Part shown: one piece after another, positions 24,502 through 34,024 of the stretch
Layout: the number at the start of each line of letters is the position of its first letter
Position numbering within the stretch: the first letter of the stretch is position 1
Origin: Actinomycetota bacterium
GTDB lineage: Bacteria; Actinomycetota; Actinomycetes; Actinomycetales; Dermatophilaceae
DNA length: 64,000 nt
Reading direction: 5' to 3'
Assembly (NCBI GenBank): GCA_020161845.1
Contig: JAIUNK010000017.1
Coordinates: 29,474-93,473 of the forward strand
Made by a program: the position numbers and the translations under genes
Notes under the pieces: generated by a model
What the model was told of the DNA's origin: nothing
Databases searched by the model: none
Seen by the model: only the letters and a program-made list of their open reading frames with translations

Positions 24502-24723
24502 TCAGATCTCCGGCTCAATCGGCGCACGGCCCCCGGCGGCGTCGAGCAGGGCATACACCTCGTCCGCTCGATAGCGGCGGTGTCCCCCCAACGTCCGCAG
24601 CGACGTGAGCTTCCCCGAGACCGCCCATCGAGTCACGGTCTTGGGATCGACGCGAAAGAGCGCAGCGACCTCTGCCGGGGTCAGCAGCTCCACCCGTGAC
24701 GTGGCGGGTTCGGTTCTCGGCAT
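24502..24723 (-). CDS. bldC: BldC-like MerR-type DNA-binding protein
   Basis: The 73-residue protein has the BldC helix-turn-helix core TPAEVAALFRVDPKTVTRWA followed by SGKLTSLRTLGGHRRYRADEV, essentially the Streptomyces sequence (68 residues). BldC proteins bind DNA cooperatively at direct repeats and control development. ATG 24723 with AGGAGGG nine bases upstream. It is convergent with csrA, 11 bases apart. In a non-Streptomyces host its targets are unknown. Confidence 0.95.
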   Translation of the reverse strand: MPRTEPATSRVELLTPAEVAALFRVDPKTVTRWAVSGKLTSLRTLGGHRRYRADEVYALLDAAGGRAPIEPEI

Positions 24724-25070
24724 CGGAAGGTGCCCTCCTACGCGTGTGGATTCAGCGCATGCAAGGTTCGAGTCGATGGTAATCGACGTCGATAAGTGCG
24801 CTGTTCGAGACGCGCCCGAGGCCCAACTCGGCCGGGCCGCCGGCGGCCTGCCGCCGGGCTGCGGCCAGGCTGTGGCCGGGCTGCCGGCGGGCGCCCGCCG
24901 CGTCGGCAGGACGTGGCCGCTCGGGCCCGCCATCGGTTCCGGCGATTCGCCCGCACCATGTACGGTAGGCACCACGAGAAGAAGATTCCTGGAGCCGCTC
25001 CGTGCCGACCGTCTGTCCCATGATGGCCGGCGCGATGCACCTCCGGCAGACGCGTGAGGGGGTCGACGCC
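24724..25070. other. bldC/DUF3073 intergenic region
   Basis: No gene is supported in these 347 bases. The part next to bldC has a lower GC content, with TCGATGGTAATCGACGTCGA near 24772, which could belong to the bldC promoter. The rest is a GC-rich stretch (24825-24930) followed by the leader of the DUF3073 gene. Confidence 0.4.
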
Positions 25071-25259
25071 ATGGGGCGCGGCCGTGCAAAGGCCAAGCAG
25101 ACGAAGGTCGCTCGTGAGCTGAAGTACTACAGCCCCGACACCGACTTCAGCTCGCTTGAGCGAGAGCTCCATGGGGCTCAGTCGAAGGACGTCGAACCGG
25201 ACCCTCACGACGACGCCGACGACGACGAGTACGAGGCCTGGGGCAACCGACGTCGCTGA
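25071..25259 (+). CDS. DUF3073 small actinobacterial protein
   Basis: The 62-residue protein starts MGRGRAKAKQTKVARELKYY, has SPDTDFSSLERELHG and an acidic tail (DPHDDADDDEYEAW). This is the DUF3073 pattern, conserved across actinobacteria next to purM, as here. Function unknown. ATG 25071 after a GAGGGGG site. The stop lies within the first unit of a 25-bp tandem repeat. Confidence 0.93.
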   Translation: MGRGRAKAKQTKVARELKYYSPDTDFSSLERELHGAQSKDVEPDPHDDADDDEYEAWGNRRR

Positions 25260-25327
25260 CGCCGGACCGACCCTGGCTCGCTGACGCCGCACCACCTCTG
25301 GTTCGCTGACGCCGCATCGACCGGGTC
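25253..25327. repeat. Three 25-bp tandem repeats between DUF3073 and purM
   Basis: Units starting TCGCTGACGCCG lie at 25253, 25278 and 25303. The first includes the DUF3073 stop and the third touches the purM stop. Units diverge after base 12. The repeats occupy the whole convergent gap. Confidence 0.75.
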
Positions 25328-26468
25328 ACTCGGCTCGCTGGGCTCCCGGGTGGCTGCCGACCAGCTGGACCGCTCCCCCGTCGACACCTTTGGCGCCGCG
25401 GGTCACCTCGTGCCCGGGGTCCGGGCGGTACGCCGACTCCTCCAGCACCTCACCGAGCACCCAGGCACCCAAGCCCAGCGCGTCCAACTCGGCCAGGGCC
25501 CGCTCGACGCAGTCGCGGTCGACCAGCACGACGAACCCGACCCCCTGGTTGAGGGTGCGCTCGATGTCGTGCTGCGGGACCCGACCGAGCCGCTGCACGA
25601 CCTGGAACACCGGCGGCGGGGTCCAGGTGGCCCGGTCGATCCGCGCGATCAGGCCCGGCGGCAGCACCCTGGCCAGGTTCGCCACGAGACCCCCACCGGT
25701 GACATGGGACATCGCGTGGACGTCGACCCCATCCGCCCGGATCAGGGACAGCAGCGGTGCCGCATAGACCTGGGTCGGAGTGAGCAACTCCTCGCCCAGC
25801 GGCCGGCCGAACTCCGCCACGTGCCGGTCATAGCCCCACCCCGCGTCGGCCACCACCCGACGTACCAGCGAGAACCCGTTGCTGTGCAGCCCCGAACTCG
25901 CGACGCCGAGGACCACGTCGCCGGCGCGGACGCGCTGTGGGCCGAGGATCGCGTCGTGCTCGACGACCCCCGTGACCGCCCCCGCCACGTCGTACTCCTC
26001 CGCGCCCAGCAGCCCGGGGTGCTCCGCGGTCTCCCCGCCGACGAGGGCGCAGCCGGCGGTCGCGCAGGCCGCGGCGATGCCGCCGACGATCGCCGCGATC
26101 CGCTCCGGGACGACCTTGCCGCACGCGATGTAGTCGGTCATGAACAGCGGCTCGGCCCCGCACACGACGATGTCGTCGACCACCATCCCGACCAGGTCGA
26201 ACCCGATGGTGTCGTGCTTGTCCAGCGCCTGGGCGATGGCGACCTTCGTGCCGACCCCGTCCGTCGACGTGGCCAGGACCGGACGGCGCATCCCGGCCAG
26301 GGCACTCGCGTCGAACAGCCCGGCGAACCCGCCAAGTCCGCCGAGGACCTCCGGACGCTGGGCCCGGGCGACGTGCTCCTTCATCAGCGCGACGGCCTTG
26401 TCACCGGCCTCGACGTCGACGCCGGCGCTCGCGTAGGTGGTGGGCGATCCGCCCGGGGCGGCGCTCAC
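25326..26468 (-). CDS. purM: Phosphoribosylformylglycinamidine cyclo-ligase (AIR synthetase)
   Basis: PurM closes FGAM to AIR with ATP, step five of purine synthesis. The 380-residue product has YASAGVDVEAGDKAV near the N-terminus, STDGVGTKVAIA, FDLVGMVVDDIVVCGAEPL, ALVGGETAEHPG and MSHVTGGGLVANL, all family signatures. GTG 26468 overlaps the purF stop (GTGA), so the two enzymes are coupled. It ends at the 25-bp repeat region. Length is slightly above the usual 345-360. Confidence 0.96.
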   Translation of the reverse strand: MSAAPGGSPTTYASAGVDVEAGDKAVALMKEHVARAQRPEVLGGLGGFAGLFDASALAGMRRPVLATSTDGVGTKVAIAQALDKHDTIGFDLVGMVVDDIVVCGAEPLFMTDYIACGKVVPERIAAIVGGIAAACATAGCALVGGETAEHPGLLGAEEYDVAGAVTGVVEHDAILGPQRVRAGDVVLGVASSGLHSNGFSLVRRVVADAGWGYDRHVAEFGRPLGEELLTPTQVYAAPLLSLIRADGVDVHAMSHVTGGGLVANLARVLPPGLIARIDRATWTPPPVFQVVQRLGRVPQHDIERTLNQGVGFVVLVDRDCVERALAELDALGLGAWVLGEVLEESAYRPDPGHEVTRGAKGVDGGAVQLVGSHPGAQRAE

Positions 26469-28126
26469 AACACGCCCCCGGCGGGGACGACCGGGCGGGC
26501 GGGCGGGGTTGCGGAGGCGTCCGGATTGCCGGGCAGGAAACCGTGCTCGACGGGATCGGCGGGATCGGCGGGATCGGCGGGATCGGCGGGAATCGGTACG
26601 CCGGAGGGGGTGGCGGCCACGGCGTTCTCCAGAATCTCCTTGCCCAGCTGCGATTCGTCCAGGTCCATCGGGTATTCGCCGGTGAAGCAGGCCAGGCACA
26701 GCTCGCTGCTGTCCTGACGGGTGGCGGCGACCATGCCCGCCTCGCTGATGTAGCCCAGGCTGTCCGCGCCGATGCTGCGGCAGATGCCGTCGATGTCGAC
26801 GCCGTTGGCGATCAGTTCCGCCCGGGAGGCGAAGTCGATGCCGAAGAAGCACGGCCAGCGCACCGGCGGGGAGGAGATCCGCACGTGCACCTCGACCGCG
26901 CCGGCCTCCCGCAACATGCGCACGAGCGCCCGCTGGGTGTTGCCGCGCACGATCGAGTCGTCGACGACGATCAGGCGTTTGCCGTGGATGACCTCGCGCA
27001 GCGGGTTGAGCTTCAACCGGATCCCGAGCTGCCGGATCGTGGTGCTCGGGGCGATGAAGGTGCGCCCGACGTAGGCGTTCTTCACCAGGCCGTGGCCGAA
27101 CGGGATGCCGGAGGCCTCGGCGTAACCGATCGCGGCCGGCACTCCCGACTCCGGGGTGGGCATCACCATGTCGGCGGGCACGGGATGTTCCCGAGCCAGG
27201 GTTCGGCCCATCTCGACGCGGGCGGCGTAGATGCCGCGGTCCCGGATCGCCGTGTCCGGGCGGGCCAGGTAGACGTATTCGAACACGCAGCCCCGCGGCT
27301 TGGGCTCGGCGAACCGGCGGCTGCGCAGGCCGTCGGCGCCGATCGCGACGAGTTCGCCCGGCTGGATCTCGCGGACGAAGCTCGCGCCCACGATGTCGAG
27401 TGCGGCGGTCTCGCTGGCCACGACCCAGCCGCGGTCCAGGCGGCCGAGCACGAGCGGGCGGAAGCCGTGCGGGTCGCGCGCGGCATACAGGGTCTGCTCG
27501 TCCATCCAGACGAAGCAGAACGCGCCCTCGACCTTGGGCAGGACGGCGGCCGCGCGGTCCTCCAGGCAGGGCGCCGGGTGGTCCGCCATGAGGGCCGTGA
27601 CGATGGCGGTGTCGGAGGTGGCACCGCGCCGAATCTCGGTGTGGCCGTGCGCGCCCCGTTCACTGGCCTCCAGCTCGGCGCGCAATTCGGCGGAGTTGAC
27701 CAGGTTGCCGTTGTGGGCCAGCGCGATGGTGCCGAGATCACTGTCCGAGAGAGTCGGCTGGGCGTTCTCCCAGGTTGAGGATCCGGTTGTGGAGTAGCGC
27801 GCGTGGCCGATCGCGAGATGGCCGACCAGCGGGCTCAGCGCCCGCTCGTCGAAGACCTGGCTGACCAGGCCCATGTCCTTGTAGACGAGCACCCGGTGGC
27901 CGTCGCTGGCGGCGATCCCCGCCGACTCCTGCCCGCGGTGCTGCAGCGCGTAGAGGCCGTAGTAGGTGAGCTTGGCGACCTCCTCGCCCGGGGCGTAGAC
28001 ACCGAAGACGCCGCAGGCGTCCTGGGGGCCCTTCTCACCGGGCAGAAGAGCGTGGCTCAGTTGTCCGTCACCACCTGGCACGTGGTCAGTCTCGCATACG
28101 CCATGGTCGGGCTGGAGCGCGGTCAC
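26465..28126 (-). CDS. purF: Amidophosphoribosyltransferase
   Basis: PurF makes phosphoribosylamine from PRPP and glutamine, the committed step. The 553-residue protein has the N-terminal glutamine amidotransferase with the nucleophile Cys in DACGVFGVYAPG (after a propeptide of about 37 residues), RYSTTGSSTWENAQP and AHNGNLVNSAELR, then the PRPP-binding VVDDSIVRGNTQR. Three Fe-S type cysteines may be CRSIGAD, CLAC-like positions near the end. The tail has a DPADPADPADP repeat encoded by 9-bp repeats. GTG 28126 start; coupled to purM. Confidence 0.96.
   Translation of the reverse strand: MTALQPDHGVCETDHVPGGDGQLSHALLPGEKGPQDACGVFGVYAPGEEVAKLTYYGLYALQHRGQESAGIAASDGHRVLVYKDMGLVSQVFDERALSPLVGHLAIGHARYSTTGSSTWENAQPTLSDSDLGTIALAHNGNLVNSAELRAELEASERGAHGHTEIRRGATSDTAIVTALMADHPAPCLEDRAAAVLPKVEGAFCFVWMDEQTLYAARDPHGFRPLVLGRLDRGWVVASETAALDIVGASFVREIQPGELVAIGADGLRSRRFAEPKPRGCVFEYVYLARPDTAIRDRGIYAARVEMGRTLAREHPVPADMVMPTPESGVPAAIGYAEASGIPFGHGLVKNAYVGRTFIAPSTTIRQLGIRLKLNPLREVIHGKRLIVVDDSIVRGNTQRALVRMLREAGAVEVHVRISSPPVRWPCFFGIDFASRAELIANGVDIDGICRSIGADSLGYISEAGMVAATRQDSSELCLACFTGEYPMDLDESQLGKEILENAVAATPSGVPIPADPADPADPADPVEHGFLPGNPDASATPPARPVVPAGGVL
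26552..26587. repeat. Four perfect 9-bp repeats in the purF 3' end
   Basis: GGGATCGGC is repeated four times without change, encoding the repeated Ala-Asp-Pro triplets of the PurF tail. It is in frame and therefore tolerated; copy number is likely to vary between strains. Confidence 0.9.
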
Positions 28127-28162
28127 GCACCGGTCGGTCGAACGGCGGCCGGGACGCGGGGC

Positions 28163-28582
28163 TCACCGCTTGGCGAGGAACCGGTCCACGGCGACGACGA
28201 CCGTGGCGGCCACCGCGATCCCCGCGAGGGCCCCGAGGACCAGGAAGTAGGCCAGGGTGACGCCCGGGGAGTACGCCGCGGTGCAGCGTTCGACCACCGA
28301 TCCCAGGCCGCCCTGACCCGGCTCCCGGGGCGCGCAGCCGTCGGGGCCGAGATAGTCCAGCACGAACCCGACGATCATCCCCAGCAGCGCACCGGTCCCC
28401 AGGAACGCCCAGATGTTCGGGGCCCGCCGGATGCGGTAGCGATACACCGACCCTGCGGCGGGGACTGCAGGGTCTGCGGGGACTGCCGGGTCTGCGGGGT
28501 CTGCAGGGACTGCGGCGCCTGCGGGCCGCTGCGGGGGCGCGCCCGCCGCGGCGGTGGGGCTGGTGTCGTCGGCCACGGTCAC
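28163..28582 (-). CDS. Conserved two-helix membrane protein
   Basis: The 139-residue product has a Pro/Ala-rich cytoplasmic N-terminus with PADPAVPADPAVPAAG repeats, then two membrane helices: IWAFLGTGALLGMIVGFVLDY and VTLAYFLVLGALAGIAVAATVV, separated by a loop with two cysteines (GPDGCAPREPG, VVERCTAAYSPG). I recognise it as a small actinobacterial protein found next to purF; its function is unknown. GTG 28582 chosen; GTG 28576 is possible. Confidence 0.75.
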   Translation of the reverse strand: MTVADDTSPTAAAGAPPQRPAGAAVPADPADPAVPADPAVPAAGSVYRYRIRRAPNIWAFLGTGALLGMIVGFVLDYLGPDGCAPREPGQGGLGSVVERCTAAYSPGVTLAYFLVLGALAGIAVAATVVVAVDRFLAKR

Positions 28583-28640
28583 CAGCCTAATGCGGGGGTG
28601 CGGCCCACGTTCGCCACGAGGGTTGGTGCCGCACCCCCGG

Positions 28641-29519
28641 TCAGGTCTGCACCCGCGGCAGAACCTCCGCCGCCACGCGCTCCAGGACCGCGAGCGTGCC
28701 GGCGTACGGTCCCTCGGGGCGCGGCCAATGCGTCACGACGTCGGTGAAACCCAGCTCCGTCGCCATCCCGACCGCGTCTTCGAAAGCACCTACGGACTCC
28801 AGCGCGAACTGCGGCCCCGCGTCGAGCGAGAGGTAGCTGGTGAAGCCCTCCGCACGGGTCCGGCCGTGGGCGCCCAGCACGTCGTCGAGGCGCACGGTGA
28901 GCTCGCGCACCCCCGCCCACCAGGCCCCGGCATCGTCGCCACCCGACCCGGTGGTGATCCAGCCCTGACCGTGCCGGGCCGCCACGGCCATCGCGCGCGG
29001 TCCGTTCGCGGCGATCAGGAACGGCAGCCGGGGACGCTGCACACAGCCGGGCAGCGTGCGGACGTCATCCGCCGAGAACCAGCGGCCCTGCCCGCTCACG
29101 TGGTCCTGCATCAGCAGCGCGTCGAGCAGAGCGACGAACTCCTCCAGGCGGTCGACCTTCTCGCGCGGGCTGAGGGCGGGGGTGCCGCAGATCGTGGAAT
29201 CCAGGCTGCCGCCCGAGCCGACGCCGAGCAGGAACCGGCCACCGCTGATGTCGTCGAGCGCGAGCAGGTCGCGCATGAACGGCACCGGGTGCCGGTAGTT
29301 CGGACTCGACACGAAGGTGCCGAGCCGGATCGACTCGGTCACCGTGGCGGCCGCGGCGAGGGTGGGCGTGGTGCCATACCAGGGCGCATCCGGCAGGCCC
29401 GACCAGACGATGTGGTCGTAGGTCCAGGCGTGCGCGAAGCCCAACTCCTCGGCGCGGCGCCACAATCCGGCGGCGGTGGACCAGGGGTGTTCGGGCAGGA
29501 TCACGATGCCGACGCGCAT
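28641..29519 (-). CDS. LLM-class (luciferase-like) F420-dependent oxidoreductase
   Basis: The 292-residue TIM-barrel protein starts MRVGIVILPEHPWSTAAGLW and has the family patterns AEELGFAHAWTYDH, IRLGTFVSSPNYRHP, LDDISGGRFLLGVGSGG and FLIAANGPRAMAVAARHGQGW. Such enzymes use F420 or FMN; the actinobacterial host makes F420 likely. Substrate unknown. It lies between the SCP2-like gene and the small membrane protein, all on the minus strand. Confidence 0.9.
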   Translation of the reverse strand: MRVGIVILPEHPWSTAAGLWRRAEELGFAHAWTYDHIVWSGLPDAPWYGTTPTLAAAATVTESIRLGTFVSSPNYRHPVPFMRDLLALDDISGGRFLLGVGSGGSLDSTICGTPALSPREKVDRLEEFVALLDALLMQDHVSGQGRWFSADDVRTLPGCVQRPRLPFLIAANGPRAMAVAARHGQGWITTGSGGDDAGAWWAGVRELTVRLDDVLGAHGRTRAEGFTSYLSLDAGPQFALESVGAFEDAVGMATELGFTDVVTHWPRPEGPYAGTLAVLERVAAEVLPRVQT

Positions 29520-29607
29520 GGTCGCCAGCCTAAGCCGCCGAGCGCGGGCCGGGCCGGGCTGCGCGGACTGACGGGGCCGGGCGGAGGCGGGCGGAGGCGG
29601 GCGGCGG

Positions 29608-30000
29608 TCAGCCGGGCTCTGCCCCGCGAAGCAGGGGCAGGTACGCCGAGAGGTCCGCGCGCTGGCCACTGGCGCGCATCCGGCCCGTTTCGAGGGCCGC
29701 CGCCCACGTCGTACGGCCCGTCGCCAACGCCAGCCAGGTCGGCGCGTCGACCTCGACCACGTTCGGCGGGGTGCCCCGGGTGTGGCGCGGACCGGGGAGG
29801 CACTGCACGGCCCCGTACGGCGGGACGCGCACCTCGACGCTGCGCCCGGGCGCTCGGGCCCCGAGTTCTTCCAGCGTGTAGCGGACGGCGGTGGCGAGCG
29901 CGGCCCGGTCGATACCGGGTCCCGACTGCTCCAGGTCCGTCAGCCACGCCCGGACGGCGGTCGATCCGGCCGTGGGGTCGATCCGTCGACGAGGGGGCAT
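29608..30000 (-). CDS. SCP2-like sterol carrier family protein
   Basis: The 130-residue protein (MPPRRRIDPTAGSTAVRAWL) has the short SCP2-like core: SVEVRVPPYGAVQCL, VVEVDAPTWLALATGRTTWA and GRMRASGQRADLSAYLPLL. Members of this actinobacterial type sit near purF, as here. They are assumed to bind hydrophobic ligands; no ligand can be deduced. The ATG at 30000 follows a GGGGG-poor leader in which a lower GC stretch (TATATCAACC on the coding strand) could be the -10 region. Confidence 0.82.
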   Translation of the reverse strand: MPPRRRIDPTAGSTAVRAWLTDLEQSGPGIDRAALATAVRYTLEELGARAPGRSVEVRVPPYGAVQCLPGPRHTRGTPPNVVEVDAPTWLALATGRTTWAAALETGRMRASGQRADLSAYLPLLRGAEPG

Positions 30001-30226
30001 GGTTGATATACTAAGCGCGAACGGCGGTCTGTCTCCGCGACGTCCGGACGTCCCCATCAGGGGAAGAGACGCACGTCACGTCGGGGTGAACGGACGTGAT
30101 CTTCGCCCCACTGCGTGGCGATTCCGAAACCTCGGGGTCGTTTCGCCGATCGTATCGACGACAACACCAAGCACCGTCCGGCCGCCGCACCCGGCGACCA
30201 GGCGCCGATCTGACCCGGAGAACCCG

Positions 30227-30406
30227 ATGACCCAGCTGACCACTCCTCCCGCGGCGCCGCGCGTCATCCCCGCGCGGCTGCGCGTGGTCACCCACGAGCG
30301 GCCGCTGCACCTGCGTTCGCTGTCGCACCCGTTGTCTCGCGCCGAGGCCGAGGCCATGTTCGCCCGGCACCAGCTGGCCGAGGCCTTCGCCATCCAGTGC
30401 GCCTGA
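30227..30406 (+). CDS. Small hypothetical protein (59 residues)
   Basis: ATG 30227 with GGAG nine bases upstream opens MTQLTTPPAAPRVIPARLRV and ends AEAMFARHQLAEAFAIQCA. The C-terminal half (LSRAEAEAMFARHQLAEAF) is predicted to be one amphipathic helix. I do not recognise a family. The long upstream leader (30001-30226) has no other gene. Confidence 0.5.
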   Translation: MTQLTTPPAAPRVIPARLRVVTHERPLHLRSLSHPLSRAEAEAMFARHQLAEAFAIQCA

Positions 30407-30474
30407 GCGCGCGGCCTGCCGCCTGACGGCCACCTGCCCGCGACGTACCGGCAGGCCGGTGGGAAGATGCCGCC

Positions 30475-31521
30475 ATGAAGGCGACCATCCTGCACGCACC
30501 CCGAGACATCCGCCTCGACGAGGTGACCGACCCGACGATCCTGGCCCCGACCGACGCCATCGTGCGCGTCGTCGCCGCCTGCGTGTGCGGCTCGGACCTG
30601 TGGAACTACCGGGGCATCAACGACGTGACCGGGCCGACCGCGATCGGCCACGAGCTCGTCGGTGTCGTCGAGGCGGTCGGCCCGGACGTCCGCAGCCTGC
30701 GCGCCGGTGACTTCGTCATCAGCCCCTTCACCATCAGCGACAACACCTGCCCGCACTGCCGGGTCGGCATGCAGACCGCGTGCGACAACCTCGCCTACTT
30801 CGGCACCGCCGACCGCCAGGGGCGGCCGTTCGGGGCGGCGCAGGCCGAATACGTGCGCATCCCGCTCGCCGACGGCACCTTGGTGGCGCTGCGCGACCAG
30901 CCCGACGAGGCGATGATCCCGAGCCTGCTTGCCCTGGCCGACGTCATGGGCACCGGCTGGCACGCCGCGGTCTCGGCGAACGTCCGCGAGGGTGACACGG
31001 TCGCCGTCGTCGGGGACGGTGCCGTCGGGCTGCTGGGGATCCTCGCGGCGGCCCGGATGGGTGCGGAGCGGATCATCGCGATGTCCCGGCACGCCGACCG
31101 TCAGGCGCTGGCCCGCCGATTCGGCGCGACCGACGTGGTGGCCGAGCGCGGCGCGGACGGGGCGGCGCGGGTCCATGACCTCACGGACGGGATCGGGGCG
31201 GATGCGGTGCTGGAGTGCGTCGGCACCGGCGACTCCATCGACCAGGCCTTCGCCTGCGCGCGGCCCGGGGCGATGGTGGGCTTCGTCGGCGTCCCGCACG
31301 GCGTGCAGCCGCCCGTGGAGCGGATGTTCCGCAAGAACATCGGGCTGGCCGGCGGGATGGCGCCGGTGCGGCAATACCTGCCGCAGCTGCGCGATGAGGT
31401 GCTTGCTGGAGTTATCGAGCCGGGTCTGGTCTTCGACCTGACGTTGCCGCTGGCAGAGGTGGCGCAGGGGTACGCCGCGATGGACGAGCGCCGCGCGATC
31501 AAGTCGCTGCTGCGGCCCTGA
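30475..31521 (+). CDS. Zinc-dependent MDR alcohol dehydrogenase
   Basis: The 348-residue enzyme has the zinc-ADH signature: Cys in VCGSDLWNYRG, GHELVGVVEAVG, a structural zinc site (CPHCRVGMQTACD) and the Rossmann motif VAVVGDGAVGLLGI. The order fits class III-like or threonine dehydrogenase-type MDR enzymes acting on alcohols or aldehydes with NAD(P). Substrate is not evident. Ends 28 bases before the molybdoenzyme gene. Confidence 0.92.
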   Translation: MKATILHAPRDIRLDEVTDPTILAPTDAIVRVVAACVCGSDLWNYRGINDVTGPTAIGHELVGVVEAVGPDVRSLRAGDFVISPFTISDNTCPHCRVGMQTACDNLAYFGTADRQGRPFGAAQAEYVRIPLADGTLVALRDQPDEAMIPSLLALADVMGTGWHAAVSANVREGDTVAVVGDGAVGLLGILAAARMGAERIIAMSRHADRQALARRFGATDVVAERGADGAARVHDLTDGIGADAVLECVGTGDSIDQAFACARPGAMVGFVGVPHGVQPPVERMFRKNIGLAGGMAPVRQYLPQLRDEVLAGVIEPGLVFDLTLPLAEVAQGYAAMDERRAIKSLLRP

Positions 31522-31549
31522 CGGCCCGCCGACTCAGGAGGTGTCGCCG

Positions 31550-34024
31550 ATGACGACGTACCAGCAGGCGAGCCACTGGGGCACGTACGCCGTCCGTCCC
31601 GACCCCTCCGGCGCCGACATCGCCGAGGTTCTGCCGTGGTCCGGCGACCGGGACCCGGCGCCGCAACTGGCCAATCTGCCCGGGTCGATCACCCACCGCA
31701 GCCGGGTCACCGCTCCCGCCGTACGTCGTGGCTGGTGGGAGAACGGGCCCGGGCCGAGCCGGGACCGCGGCACCGGCCGGCCCCCCGGCGACCCGCGCGG
31801 GCCCGGGCCGGGCGACTACCTGTCCGTCGGCTGGGACGAGCTGCTCGATCGGCTCGCCGCCGAGCTGCGGCGGGTCGTCGACGAGCACGGCAACCAGGCG
31901 ATCTTCGGGGGCAGCTACGGCTGGGGGTCGGCCGGTCGGTTCCACCACGCGCAGAGTCAGGTGCATCGCTTCCTCAACGGCCTGGGCGGCTACACGGCCA
32001 GCGTCAACACCTATTCGACGGGCGCGTTGGAGGTGTTCCTGCCGCGGGTGGCCTGCCCGGAGGTCATCGCCAGTCAGCGGTCCACGCCGTGGGCCGAGAT
32101 CGTCGAGCACACCCAGGTCTGGCTGGCCCTGGGCGGCGTGCCGGCCAAGAACACCGCGATCAATCACGGCGGCACCGGCGATCATCCGACGCGGTCCGCC
32201 CTGTCGGCGTACCTGGCCCGCGGCGGCCACCTGATCGGCGTCACCCCGCTGCGCGACGACCTGCACGACCTGCCCGACCTGCCCGACCTGCCCGACCTGA
32301 CCAGCCACGCCGGGGCCCGCTGGTTGCCGATCCGGCCCGGGTCCGACACCGCGCTGCTGCTGGCGCTGTGCCACACCCTGCTGGTCCGGGGGCTGGCCGA
32401 CGAGGCGTTCCTGGCGACCCACACGGTGGGCCGCGACGAGCTGGCCGCCTATCTGACCGGCGAGCGCGACGGCATCGTCAAGGATGCCCGCTGGGCCGCC
32501 CCGATCTGCGAGCTGCCCGCGGGCGCGATCGAGGACCTCGCGCTGGAGCTGGCCGGGCAGCGCTCGCTGGTCACCGCGACCTGGTCGCTGCAGCGCCAGC
32601 ACCACGGCGAGATGGCGATCTGGGCGGTCGTCGCCCTGGGGGCGCTGCTGGGCCAGGTGGGGCTGCCCGGCGGCGGGTTCGGGTTCGGCTACGGCTCGAT
32701 GAACTCCCCGGGGCTACCCGCCGTACCCTTCCGGCTGCCGACGCTGCCGCAGGGCAGCAACCCGGTGCGCCCGCGGATCCCGGTGGCGGCCATCGCGGAC
32801 CTGTTGCTGCACCCGGGGGCGACCGTCCCGTACGACGGCGGCGCGGTCACCTTCCCGGACATCCGACTGGTGTATTGGGCCGGCGGCAATCCGTTCCATC
32901 ACCACCAGGATCTGAACCGGCTGCGGCGGGCCATGGCCCGGCCGGACACGATCGTGGTGCACGACCCCTACTGGACGCCGATGGCCCGGCACGCCGACAT
33001 CGTGATCCCCTCCACGACCGCCGCGGAGCGCGACGACCTGACCGGGAGCCGCAACGGCGCTCTACTGGTGGCGATGCACGCGGCCGTGCCCCGGCACGCA
33101 CAGTCCCGCGACGACTACGACACCTTCGCGGCGCTAGCGGAGCGGCTGGGCTTCGCCGCCGAGTTCACGGCCGGCCGCACGAGCGAGCAGTGGCTGCGGC
33201 ACCTCTACGAGGAGTGGCGCGCGGACCTCGCGGCGGGGCGGATCGTGCCGGCGGGGGCGCTGCCGGACCCCGAGTGGCCGGCCTCGCTGCCGACGTACGA
33301 GCAGTTCCGCGATCGCGGCGTGCTGAAGCTGCCGACGGCCGCCGGGCAGCGCCTGCTCGCGGACTTTCGCGCGGACCCCACGGCGCATCGGCTCGGCACG
33401 CCCAGCGGGCGCATCGAACTGGCCTCCCCGACGATCGCCGCGCTCGGGCTGCCGGACTGCCCGGGCGTCCCCACGTGGCTCGAACCCGCGGAATGGGCTG
33501 CGGCGCAGCGGTATCCGCTGCATCTGATCGCGAACCAGCCGAAGACCCGGCTGCACAGCCAGCTGGACCACGGCGGGGCGAGCCAGGCCAGCAAGGTCGC
33601 CGGTCGGGAGCCGATCCGGCTGCACCCCGCGGACGCGGCGGCGCGGGGCATCGGTGCCGGGGATCTGGTGCGGGTGTTCAACGACCGGGGGCACGTTCTG
33701 GCCGGGGCCGTGCTCGACGACGGGCTGCGGCACGGGGTGGTGCAGCTGTCGACGGGGGCCTGGTACGACCCCGCCGACCCCGGTCCGGTGCCGCTGGCCG
33801 GCGACGGCGACGGCGCCGGCGATCCCGACGCGCCTCGTGACGATCCGCTCGCCCCCGGCGCCCTCGACGTGCACGGCAACCCGAACGTGCTCACGGCGGA
33901 CCGGCCCACCTCGGGCCTGGCCCGGGCCACGACGGGGCAGCTGGCGATGGTGCAGGTGGAGCGGTACGACGAGGGCCGGCACGGGGTGGCTCGCCCGGTC
34001 CGCGCGCACGATCCGGCGTGCTGA
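31550..34024 (+). CDS. BisC/TorA-type molybdopterin oxidoreductase
   Basis: The 824-residue protein belongs to the DMSO reductase family subgroup with biotin sulfoxide and TMAO reductases: FGGSYGWGSAGRFHHAQSQV, the likely Mo-ligand Ser in TYSTGALEV, PWAEIVEHTQVWLALGG, GNPFHHHQDLNRLRRA and HDPYWTPMARHADIVIPSTT. No Tat signal and no N-terminal 4Fe-4S cysteines are seen, as in cytoplasmic BisC. ATG 31550 follows AGGAGGT by seven bases. It probably reduces S- or N-oxides (for example methionine or biotin sulfoxide). A DLPDLPDLPDL repeat lies near residue 240. Confidence 0.88.
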   Translation: MTTYQQASHWGTYAVRPDPSGADIAEVLPWSGDRDPAPQLANLPGSITHRSRVTAPAVRRGWWENGPGPSRDRGTGRPPGDPRGPGPGDYLSVGWDELLDRLAAELRRVVDEHGNQAIFGGSYGWGSAGRFHHAQSQVHRFLNGLGGYTASVNTYSTGALEVFLPRVACPEVIASQRSTPWAEIVEHTQVWLALGGVPAKNTAINHGGTGDHPTRSALSAYLARGGHLIGVTPLRDDLHDLPDLPDLPDLTSHAGARWLPIRPGSDTALLLALCHTLLVRGLADEAFLATHTVGRDELAAYLTGERDGIVKDARWAAPICELPAGAIEDLALELAGQRSLVTATWSLQRQHHGEMAIWAVVALGALLGQVGLPGGGFGFGYGSMNSPGLPAVPFRLPTLPQGSNPVRPRIPVAAIADLLLHPGATVPYDGGAVTFPDIRLVYWAGGNPFHHHQDLNRLRRAMARPDTIVVHDPYWTPMARHADIVIPSTTAAERDDLTGSRNGALLVAMHAAVPRHAQSRDDYDTFAALAERLGFAAEFTAGRTSEQWLRHLYEEWRADLAAGRIVPAGALPDPEWPASLPTYEQFRDRGVLKLPTAAGQRLLADFRADPTAHRLGTPSGRIELASPTIAALGLPDCPGVPTWLEPAEWAAAQRYPLHLIANQPKTRLHSQLDHGGASQASKVAGREPIRLHPADAAARGIGAGDLVRVFNDRGHVLAGAVLDDGLRHGVVQLSTGAWYDPADPGPVPLAGDGDGAGDPDAPRDDPLAPGALDVHGNPNVLTADRPTSGLARATTGQLAMVQVERYDEGRHGVARPVRAHDPAC